Below, in pieces: positions 7,847-14,634 of a stretch of 64,000 nt of DNA. Below the pieces are notes generated by a model, which was given only the letters and a program-made list of their open reading frames with translations, did not search any database and was not told where the DNA came from. Each line of letters starts with the position of its first letter. The stretch's first letter is position 1. The position numbers and the translations under genes were made by a program. This DNA comes from UBA1563 sp041667115 (GTDB lineage Bacteria > Bacteroidota > Ignavibacteria > Ignavibacteriales > Ignavibacteriaceae): contig JBAYFO010000003.1 of NCBI GenBank assembly GCA_041667115.1, forward strand, positions 62,001-126,000, written 5' to 3'.

Positions 7847-9049
7847 TTATCCGTTGATAGCGGATGATTGAAGTTGCTTAACTTCGGCTTGACGAAACTT
7901 ATCAACAACTTTACTCAAAGTCAAAAGAAATAAGTCAACTTCTTTTTTATTTATTACAAACGGAGGAAGCAAACGGAGGGTGTTGTTGCCCGAAGTTCCG
8001 GTAACAATTCCTCTCTCGAGAAGTTCTTTCATTACATCTTTTACCGGAATCGATGCATCAAACTCAACTCCGATCATTAATCCTATTCCTCGTACATCAA
8101 CAACTTTTTCTAATTGAAGGTCTTTTATTCCTTCAACAAGCGTATCACCAAGTTGTTGGATTTTTTTTAAAACATCTTCCGTGAGCAATTCCGATACTGC
8201 CAATGCTGCTGCAAGCGCAACGGGGTTTCCGCCAAACGTTGAACCGTGATCGCCGGGTTGAATTACATTCGCGACTCTTTCGGAGCAAATTACCGCACCG
8301 AGAGGAAGACCGTTAGCAATCCCTTTTGCGATCGTAATAATGTCTGGTTTAATGTCGGCCCATTGATGCGCGAAATATTTTCCCGTTCTACCAATTCCGG
8401 TTTGCACTTCATCCACAATTAGGAGAAGTCCGTTGGCGTCGCAGATCGCGCGCAATTTTTTCATGTAATCTTTAGAGGGAACGATAACACCGTTTTCACC
8501 TTGAATAGGTTCAATCATAATTGCAACGGTATCTTCGTTAATTGAGTCGTTGATCGCATCAATATCATTATACGGAACGTGTGCAAAACCGGGAGTAAGG
8601 GGATAAAATCCCTGCCACAATTTATATTGAGCGGAAGCAGAAAGACTTCCCATTGTTCTCCCATGAAAACCACCGAGCGCGGTAATGATGGTTGATTTTC
8701 CTTCTCCAAATTTTCTCGCGAACTTTATCGCGGCTTCATTTGCTTCGGTACCGGAGTTGCAGAAAAATACTTTTGAGAGTTTTGATTGCTCTGTAAGTTT
8801 TGCGGCAACCTTCTCCTGAAGCGAGATTTCAAAAAGATTTGACGTATGCCAAATTTTATCAACTTGCTCATGCACGGCTTTTGTAATATGGGGATGCGCG
8901 TGTCCGAAACTTGTTACGGCAATGCCGCTGAGAAAGTCGAGATATTTTTTTTCGTTAGCGTCGAAAAGAAAAGTGCCTTCACCTTTTACAAATTCTACAG
9001 GTAAACGGTTGTAATTTTTTAAGAGCGAAGAATTAGTATGCTGTTCCAT
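7847..9049 (-). CDS. argD: Acetylornithine aminotransferase
   Basis: 400 residues, class III PLP aminotransferase. It converts N-acetylglutamate semialdehyde to N-acetylornithine with glutamate as amino donor. FFCNSGTEANEAAIKFARK binds the PLP phosphate and FHGRTMGSLSAS is typical of ArgD. VDEVQTGIGRTGKYFA holds the ring-contacting Asp, and the Schiff-base Lys is in ITIAKGIANGLPLGAV. The GSTFGGNPVA segment completes the site. The start ATG at 9049 lies inside the 3' end of argB (17-nt overlap), again showing translational coupling. Confidence 0.95.
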   Translation of the reverse strand: MEQHTNSSLLKNYNRLPVEFVKGEGTFLFDANEKKYLDFLSGIAVTSFGHAHPHITKAVHEQVDKIWHTSNLFEISLQEKVAAKLTEQSKLSKVFFCNSGTEANEAAIKFARKFGEGKSTIITALGGFHGRTMGSLSASAQYKLWQGFYPLTPGFAHVPYNDIDAINDSINEDTVAIMIEPIQGENGVIVPSKDYMKKLRAICDANGLLLIVDEVQTGIGRTGKYFAHQWADIKPDIITIAKGIANGLPLGAVICSERVANVIQPGDHGSTFGGNPVALAAALAVSELLTEDVLKKIQQLGDTLVEGIKDLQLEKVVDVRGIGLMIGVEFDASIPVKDVMKELLERGIVTGTSGNNTLRLLPPFVINKKEVDLFLLTLSKVVDKFRQAEVKQLQSSAING

Positions 9050-9821
9050 GTGCGGTTATCCACGTTCCTTTCATTTTGGTATTAAAATACTTTGTGTGTG
9101 GCTGCAGTTCAATATCATTACCGATCCAAATTTTATTAATTCCGTTTTGTAACAGTTCAACGCAGCTTTCCATTTTGGGAATCATCCCGCCGGTAATTTC
9201 TCCATCCGCAATGCCGCAATCAATTTCCTTTTTATCTAAAGAACTTTTCACTTCACCGTTCAACATCACTCCGGCAACATCGGAAACAAAGAGGACCGTA
9301 TCAGCCTTTATTGAAGCCGCTAAAACTTCGCAGAAAACATCTGCGTTCACGTTCATTAAGTTTCCTTCATGGTCCCTGCACACGCTGGAAAAAACCGGAA
9401 TCACTTTCTCTTTCAATAAATTTTTTATCCATGAAATATTTCCGTTTAGTTTGGGATAGCCGACAAATCCTAATTTTTCATCAAGATAATCAGCTACAAA
9501 AAGATTTCTATCAATACCGGAAAGTCCTATCGCTTCCAATCCTTTTGCGTGGAGATAACTAATAATTTTCTGGTTTAATAAACCCGCTTGTACCGCGGCA
9601 ACAATGTCCATAATTTCCGCAGTGGTCACCCGCTGACCATTTACAAATTTTACATCGCAATCCATTTTAGTTGACCAGTCGGAAATGGTATTCCCGGCGC
9701 CGTGAACAAGAATAATTCCATTGTAGTGCCGGTACAATTCCGTAAGAGTAGTGCTCCATTTTTCATCTTGAATAAAGGATGAAAGGGCTTTCCCGCTAAG
9801 TTTAAGGATAATGGTTTTCAT
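9033..9821 (-). CDS. argB: Acetylglutamate kinase
   Basis: 262 residues, amino acid kinase fold. It phosphorylates N-acetylglutamate in the second step of the pathway. The ATP-binding Lys is in IILKLSGKAL at the N-terminus, LVHGAGNTISDWSTK forms the glycine-rich acetylglutamate site and VSDVAGVM the nucleotide site; TGGMIPKMESCVE is the typical C-terminal motif. It resembles the short, Bacteroidota-type ArgB and has no N-terminal helix of the kind linked to arginine feedback hexamers, so feedback may act elsewhere (inference). The spacer before it is filled by a heptamer repeat. Confidence 0.93.
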   Translation of the reverse strand: MKTIILKLSGKALSSFIQDEKWSTTLTELYRHYNGIILVHGAGNTISDWSTKMDCDVKFVNGQRVTTAEIMDIVAAVQAGLLNQKIISYLHAKGLEAIGLSGIDRNLFVADYLDEKLGFVGYPKLNGNISWIKNLLKEKVIPVFSSVCRDHEGNLMNVNADVFCEVLAASIKADTVLFVSDVAGVMLNGEVKSSLDKKEIDCGIADGEITGGMIPKMESCVELLQNGINKIWIGNDIELQPHTKYFNTKMKGTWITAHGTAY

Positions 9822-9827
9822 AACTTC

Positions 9828-9862
9828 CTAATTCCTAATTCCTAATTCGTAATTCCTAATTC
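9828..9862. repeat. Heptamer array (CTAATTC)5 in the argJ-argB spacer
   Basis: Five tandem 7-nt units: CTAATTC at 9828, 9835 and 9842, GTAATTC at 9849 and CTAATTC at 9856. The array fills almost the whole 43-nt gap between argJ and argB. In the mRNA it reads GAATTAG repeated. It is one of several period-7 arrays in the window. Confidence 0.9.
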
Positions 9863-9864
9863 TT

Positions 9865-11070
9865 TTAAGTTCTATAGTTAGCATTAATTTTTACATAATT
9901 TTCAGAGAAGTCGCACGTCCACCAGGTAGTGCTTGCTTCTCCGGCTCCTAAGTTTACAGTTACCGTATATTCTTTTTTAACTAAAATTTCCTTAGCAGCT
10001 TTTTCATCAAGAACGATTTCATAATCCGGCTTGAAGATCGCCAGTTCATCAAAATAAATTGAAACTTTGGAAGGGTCGAAATCTATACCGCTGTTCCCGA
10101 CCGCTGAAAGAATTCTTCCCCAATTTGCATCTTCACCGCAGAAGGCGGTTTTAACTAAAGGTGAATTAGCAACCGCTTTGGCAGCGTTGTTTGCATCCGC
10201 TTCACTCTTTGCTCCTTTAATAGCAATAGTAACAAGCTTTGTCGCTCCTTCGCCGTCGGAGACAATTGACTTTGCCATCACTATACAGAAATTAGTTAAC
10301 GCTTCAAGAAAAATTTTGTAGTCGGCAGATTTTTTTTCAATTGAAATTCCCGCAGCTCCGTTTGCGAGCAGAACAACCATATCGTTGGTGCTTGTGTCGC
10401 CGTCAACAGTAATTTTGTTGAATGAATTGGCGACCGCTGAACTGAGCAATTTCTGTAAAATATCTTTTTCAATTGAAGCGTCGGTAGCAAGGAACGCCAG
10501 CATGGTAGCCATGTTCGGCATTATCATTCCGCTTCCTTTACAAATTCCGCCGATAGTAACTTCTCCGGTCGATAACTTAACTTTTACGGCGAATGATTTG
10601 CTCACAAGGTCGGTAGTCATAATAGCTTTTGCGGCTTCATATCCGCCATCCTCAGAAAGCTCGGGAATGATCTCATCGATTCCATTTTTAATTTTTTCAA
10701 TCGGCAGTTTCATCCCGATAACCCCGGTTGAACTGATAAGCACTTCATCTTGTTTCAGTCTTAATTTTTTAGCGCAATACTTCTGCATTTCTAATGCGTC
10801 GGTAAAGCCTTGTTCGCCGGTACATGCATTAGCGTTACCCGAGTTAACAAGGATCGCTCTAAAGTTAGAAGATTTTTTCAACGATTCTTTTGAGACCAGC
10901 AGCGGTGCGGCTTGAACTTTATTCAACGTGAACGTTCCCGCGGCGGTAGCCGGAAATTCAGAATAGATAAGCGCAAGGTCTTTCCGTTTCTTTTTGATGC
11001 CGGCAAAAATTCCGGCTGCTTTAATTCCTTTTACGGAAGTGATCGATCCCGATTTATGCGAGTGCGGCAT
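9865..11070 (-). CDS. argJ: Bifunctional ornithine acetyltransferase / N-acetylglutamate synthase
   Basis: 401 residues from ATG 11070. It transfers the acetyl group from N-acetylornithine to glutamate (cyclic pathway) and may also make N-acetylglutamate from acetyl-CoA. ArgJ precursors cleave themselves at an Ala-Thr bond; the site is visible in PNMATMLAFLATDA near residue 180, with Thr as nucleophile. KGSGMI just before it and GDTSTNDMV are also conserved. The ATG is chosen because a perfect AGGAGG lies 6 nt upstream, giving a 17-nt overlap with argC; an in-frame upstream ATG at 11106 would add an Arg-rich non-conserved extension. Confidence 0.95.
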   Translation of the reverse strand: MPHSHKSGSITSVKGIKAAGIFAGIKKKRKDLALIYSEFPATAAGTFTLNKVQAAPLLVSKESLKKSSNFRAILVNSGNANACTGEQGFTDALEMQKYCAKKLRLKQDEVLISSTGVIGMKLPIEKIKNGIDEIIPELSEDGGYEAAKAIMTTDLVSKSFAVKVKLSTGEVTIGGICKGSGMIMPNMATMLAFLATDASIEKDILQKLLSSAVANSFNKITVDGDTSTNDMVVLLANGAAGISIEKKSADYKIFLEALTNFCIVMAKSIVSDGEGATKLVTIAIKGAKSEADANNAAKAVANSPLVKTAFCGEDANWGRILSAVGNSGIDFDPSKVSIYFDELAIFKPDYEIVLDEKAAKEILVKKEYTVTVNLGAGEASTTWWTCDFSENYVKINANYRT

Positions 11071-12088
11071 GTTGCGCCTCCTTCTGAAGTAGACCGAGCG
11101 ATTCATCCCAGCCGTAAAGTTTATTCATGTTCTGTATTGCCTGCCCCGCCGCACCTTTAACAAGGTTATCAATTGCCGCTGTAACAACAACTTTCTTTTC
11201 TTTAACCGAAACGTTGATATCGCAAAAATTAGAATTTAAAACCCATTTCAATTCCGGTGGAGTATTTCTTATTCGCACAAAGGGGCTATCGACATAGGCT
11301 TGTTTGAAGAACTTCTGCAACTTGGCTTCATCAACATTACTTTTTAAATGAATAAAACTTGTCGCGTAAATACCGACCGCGACCGGAAGCAAATGTGTAG
11401 TAAAAGCAAACGGAGAATGAAATCCATTCTTATATAATGTTTGTAAAATTTCCGGTTCGTGTCTGTGGCTGTTGATGTTGTATGCTTTTACATTTCCATC
11501 CATTTCGGACATAAGATATTCTGCTTTGGGAGATTTTCCGGCGCCGCTTGTTCCCGAATAAGCCGCACAGCTAACACTAAGAATTTCATCACCTAAGTTT
11601 TTTACAATCGGCAGCAACGAAAGAAGCACAGCCGTAGGATAGCATCCGGGGTTTGCTACAAGTTGTACATCTGTGTATTCAGATTTATCAAAATCCGCAA
11701 GTCCGTAAACTTTTGATTTTAATAGATAGGAGGAAGAATGTTCAATTTTATACCATTGCAAATAGAGTTCTTCAAAATCCAACCGGTAATCGCCGCCGAG
11801 ATCAATCACTTTTTTCCCTTTACTTATCAACGCGGGAACGTAATTTAACGCCTCTCCGTGAGGGAGGGTAATAAAATAGAGATCGTGATCAAAAGAGACC
11901 GATTTAACCGATAATACTTTTTTATCTTCTATCATCCCTTCGAGATCGGGGAAAAGAGAAGAAAGATTTTCATTTGCTGTAGTGTTTGCATAAACTTCAA
12001 AATCCTTTACAAAAGGATGCGCGCTGCAAAACTGAATAAGTTTTTTTCCCGTATAGCCGGTTCCGCCAAGAATGCCAACTGAAATCAT
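11054..12088 (-). CDS. argC: N-acetyl-gamma-glutamyl-phosphate reductase
   Basis: 344 residues. It reduces N-acetylglutamyl phosphate to the semialdehyde with NADPH. The Rossmann motif GILGGTGYTGKKL is at the N-terminus, the catalytic Cys in ANPGCYPTAVLLSL near residue 145 and the conserved His in NSHRHEPEI near 208. It is the first gene of argC-J-B-D-R-G-H, and a TTGACA/TAGATTTG promoter lies about 150 bp upstream. The leader of about 145 nt is unusually long for this window and contains a small GC-rich hairpin (12150-12164), which could be regulatory. Confidence 0.95.
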   Translation of the reverse strand: MISVGILGGTGYTGKKLIQFCSAHPFVKDFEVYANTTANENLSSLFPDLEGMIEDKKVLSVKSVSFDHDLYFITLPHGEALNYVPALISKGKKVIDLGGDYRLDFEELYLQWYKIEHSSSYLLKSKVYGLADFDKSEYTDVQLVANPGCYPTAVLLSLLPIVKNLGDEILSVSCAAYSGTSGAGKSPKAEYLMSEMDGNVKAYNINSHRHEPEILQTLYKNGFHSPFAFTTHLLPVAVGIYATSFIHLKSNVDEAKLQKFFKQAYVDSPFVRIRNTPPELKWVLNSNFCDINVSVKEKKVVVTAAIDNLVKGAAGQAIQNMNKLYGWDESLGLLQKEAQHAALA

Positions 12089-12512
12089 GATAAGTCCTTA
12101 AAAAAAATTGTGAAATAGAAAAAATGGAAATGCACGGAGGTATGTTATTGTCCCTTGCGGGGACGCGATAGACTTAGCGGAAAAATTTGAATAGATATAT
12201 GTTGTTTCATTGTTAAAAACTTTTAGAGAATTTTGATTCAAATCTAAGGAAGACGGAGATATTTGTCAAGCCTAAAGAAGCATATAATTACAGAAATTTC
12301 TCTAATATTGAAATTATCCGACAATATCATGTATGAATATCCATAAATAGGGTTAAGCAGAATAAATCGGTAGTTAGAACTTATTAAAAAACGGGAAGAA
12401 TGTTTTGGCGGGAATGGTGTTCCTAAAGAAAGGATGAATTTTGATGATTTGAGGGATTTGAAACGATTTTCGCAAAGAACTTTTTACAAAGGACTGTCTA
12501 CTCCAAAAGATA
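12089..12512. other. Intergenic region between argC and ispD
   Basis: The 424-bp gap holds the argC promoter (12239-12269), a short hairpin GTCCC-TTGCG-GGGAC (12150-12164) in the argC leader, and an imperfect palindrome TATGAATATCCATA (12332-12345). The latter faintly resembles half of an ARG box but is too degenerate to call. A plus-strand stretch at about 12383-12550 stays open and looks protein-like, but it has no homology I recognise and runs into the ispD 3' end. No RNA gene was recognised. Confidence 0.4.
12239..12269 (-). promoter_or_regulatory. arg operon promoter
   Basis: On the minus strand a perfect TTGACA (12269-12264), a 17-nt spacer and TAGATTTG (12246-12239) match the Bacteroidota -10 consensus TAnnTTTG. 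The spacing equals that of the rpsT promoter in this window. Transcription would start near 12234 and give a leader of about 145 nt before argC. Confidence 0.65.
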
Positions 12513-13232
12513 TTACTTCAAAATCCTCTTCAGCATTTCAAAATCTTCTTTTGTAGTAATTTTAAAATTGAGCGGAGAGCCATCGGAGAGATAGATTTTC
12601 TTTTTGGTTCTTTGAACTAGCATCGACTCATCCGTTCCAATAAATTTTTCTTTTTTTGCTTTTTCAAAAGCGGAAAGCAACTGGTCGTAACGGAAGATCT
12701 GCGGTGTTTGTACGTAATAAACTTGTGAGCGGTTAAGATAGGTGTGTTCGGTTTTTGTCTTCTTCAAAAGAGTGTCTTTTGCCTGCAAACAAACAAGCGC
12801 GTTCCCGTTTTTCTCCGCGCAACTAATTGCTTCTTTCAAAACTTTTTCAGAAAGCATGGGACGCGCGGCGTCATGCACAAGAACAAGATCGTTTTTGTTT
12901 AGATCCGCCAACAAAAGGGCGTTGTAAACCGAGTCTTGTCTCTCTTTTCCCCCTTCAACAATTGTTTGCAGCTTTGTTAACTTATATTTCTTTTGAAGTT
13001 TTATTATTCGGGGAAATTCTTCCCGGCTTGCGGCAACAATAATTTCATCAACTCTTTTCGCCTTTTGAAAAACTTCCAGCGTGTAAGCGAGAATTTCTTT
13101 TCCGTTTATTTTTAAGAATTGCTTCGGAGTTGTTCCTCCAAATCTCTTTCCTTTTCCGGCAGCGGGAATAATGGCGATGACCCGTGGGATGGTTGATGTG
13201 GGATGGTTGATGGTTGATGGTGAAAGTGGCAT
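12513..13232 (-). CDS. ispD: 2-C-methyl-D-erythritol 4-phosphate cytidylyltransferase
   Basis: 239 residues, MEP-pathway isoprenoid synthesis: it couples CTP with MEP to give CDP-ME. The nucleotide loop is IIPAAGKGKRFGG, the CTP-binding segment LVHDAARPML lies near residue 125, and TDESMLVQ near 200 completes the site. The first 16 residues or so are encoded by a period-7 repeat array (13185-13226) that has no counterpart in the family. No other in-frame start exists before the conserved core, so translation must begin at ATG 13232 within or before the array. No Shine-Dalgarno site is evident. It appears to be transcribed alone. Confidence 0.92.
   Translation of the reverse strand: MPLSPSTINHPTSTIPRVIAIIPAAGKGKRFGGTTPKQFLKINGKEILAYTLEVFQKAKRVDEIIVAASREEFPRIIKLQKKYKLTKLQTIVEGGKERQDSVYNALLLADLNKNDLVLVHDAARPMLSEKVLKEAISCAEKNGNALVCLQAKDTLLKKTKTEHTYLNRSQVYYVQTPQIFRYDQLLSAFEKAKKEKFIGTDESMLVQRTKKKIYLSDGSPLNFKITTKEDFEMLKRILK
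13185..13226. repeat. Heptamer array inside the 5' coding end of ispD
   Basis: Six tandem 7-nt units on the plus strand: TGGGATG, GTTGATG, TGGGATG, GTTGATG, GTTGATG, GTGAAAG. Because 7 is not a multiple of 3, a change of one unit would shift the ispD reading frame. Confidence 0.85.
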
Positions 13233-13425
13233 AGATGTAATCTAATTATTGTGTTGAATATTTTAACTGTTCACATTATGTAAAAGGCTAATAGTAGTTT
13301 CTTACTCTTAATCTTTTTCTTAATCTGCTTGCGCCTGCTAAAAACGAGCAAGAGTACGTTCACGATCACGAGTAAGAGGATTCAGCATCGGTAACCGGGA
13401 AACATTTATCTAAAACAATGAGAAA

Positions 13426-13480
13426 TTCCAAAACACGAAAACACAAATTCCAGATGGGATTTGTGTTTTGATGCTTGGAA
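13426..13480 (-). terminator. Hairpin downstream of queA
   Basis: A perfect 11-bp stem (13438-13448 with 13459-13469) around a 10-nt loop is extended by an outer TTCCAA/TTGGAA pairing (13426-13431, 13475-13480). It lies 33 nt past the queA stop. No strong T-run follows, so it may be a weak terminator or a mRNA-end stabiliser. Just beyond it (13295-13385) are scattered GAGTAAGAG and CTTACTCTT words of the same kind as at 14575. Confidence 0.5.
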
Positions 13481-13513
13481 TTTTTGCTCAATGTATTCCG
13501 TAAATCACTTATA

Positions 13514-14545
13514 CTAAAGGATCAACATTGCATCGCCGTAGCTGAGGAAACGGTAATGTTCTTTTAAAGCTTTTTTATACGCCTTCAAAATAAATTCCGT
13601 GTCTCCAAACGCGCTTACCAACATCATTAATGTTGATTCGGGATAATGGAAATTCGTGATCAACTTTGTTCCTATTTGAAATTCATACGGAGGATAGATG
13701 AACTTGTCTGTCCACCCTTTGTTGGCGCGGACGTATCCGTCGGCAGTAACACTACTTTCCAGAGCACGAACTGCACTTGTTCCTACCACAAAAACATTCT
13801 TATGATTTTTCTTCGCTTTGTTAATATGTTCGGCGGTAGTTGCCGGAACTTCAAAATATTCCGAATGCATCCGGTGTTTTGTTAAATCTTCAACTTCAAC
13901 CGGCATAAACGTTCCCAACCCAATATGAAGCAGCACAGGAACAATATCGATCCCTTTTTTCTCTATTTTTTCCAGCAGTTTGGTTGTAAAATGGAGACCG
14001 GCAGTTGGTGCGGCAACGGAGCCGTCTGTTTTTGCATAAACGGTTTGATAATTTTCCTTATCTGTTTTCTCCGGTTCACGTTTGATGTATGGTGGAAGAG
14101 GTGTGTGTCCAATTTTTTCAATAGATTTAAATACATCGGGTCTGTTAAAACGAACCGTTCTTCCACGGGAAGTAGTATTATCAATAACTTCGCAGAAGAG
14201 GTCATCATCGAAATAAATTTTATTTCCGATTCTTACTTTGCGTGCGGGGTCAACAATAACATCCCAGATCCATTCGCGGGTGTTTAATTCGCGAAGAAGA
14301 AACACTTCAATTTTAGCATTGGTCTTTTCTTTTTTTCCGTATAAACGAGCTTGAATAACGCGGGTATCGTTTAATACAAGAACATCCCCTTCTTCCATAT
14401 AGTCAACTATATGAGCAAACGTAGTGTCTTCAATCGTTTTTGTCTCGCGGTTTAACACCATCATTTGAGACTTATCTCTTGGATGCACGGGATATTTTGC
14501 AATGCTCGTTTTTGGTAAATTATAACTAAATTCTGATAACTTCAT
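13514..14545 (-). CDS. queA: S-adenosylmethionine:tRNA ribosyltransferase-isomerase
   Basis: 343 residues. It moves the ribosyl part of SAM to 7-aminomethyl-7-deazaguanine in tRNA to form epoxyqueuosine, a step in queuosine biosynthesis. Conserved QueA stretches are visible: FSYNLPKTSIAKYPVHPRD at the start, VLVLNDTRVIQARLYG near 60, VAAPTAGLHFTTKLL near 180 and LHIGLGTFMPV near 210. It ends with SYGDAMLIL, the normal family C-terminus. It is preceded by the ppdK hairpin and followed by its own hairpin, so it is probably monocistronic. No other queuosine gene lies in the window. Confidence 0.96.
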   Translation of the reverse strand: MKLSEFSYNLPKTSIAKYPVHPRDKSQMMVLNRETKTIEDTTFAHIVDYMEEGDVLVLNDTRVIQARLYGKKEKTNAKIEVFLLRELNTREWIWDVIVDPARKVRIGNKIYFDDDLFCEVIDNTTSRGRTVRFNRPDVFKSIEKIGHTPLPPYIKREPEKTDKENYQTVYAKTDGSVAAPTAGLHFTTKLLEKIEKKGIDIVPVLLHIGLGTFMPVEVEDLTKHRMHSEYFEVPATTAEHINKAKKNHKNVFVVGTSAVRALESSVTADGYVRANKGWTDKFIYPPYEFQIGTKLITNFHYPESTLMMLVSAFGDTEFILKAYKKALKEHYRFLSYGDAMLIL

Positions 14546-14574
14546 TTTCTTTCACCTTCTTAATTTGAAATAAC

Positions 14575-14613
14575 AGAGTAAGAGTACTTATAAATGAGAA
14601 GTACTCTTACTCT
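14575..14613 (-). terminator. Perfect 15-bp hairpin between ppdK and queA
   Basis: AGAGTAAGAGTACTT (14575-14589) pairs perfectly with 14599-14613 around a 9-nt loop. It starts 22 nt after the ppdK stop. It is probably a terminator or processing site, although the downstream side is not T-rich. The same GAGTAAGAGTAC word recurs near 13355. Confidence 0.55.
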
Positions 14614-14634
14614 CATCAAGTCCGTTTTACGGGA

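Noticed and set aside
12332..12345. ARG-box-like palindrome TATGAATATCCATA
   Set aside because: It lacks the second ATTCA half and lies upstream of the promoter -35, so repression is not well supported.
12383..12550. Plus-strand protein-like stretch before ispD
   Set aside because: It has no start near its beginning, no recognised homology and overlaps the ispD 3' end; a decayed fragment cannot be shown.
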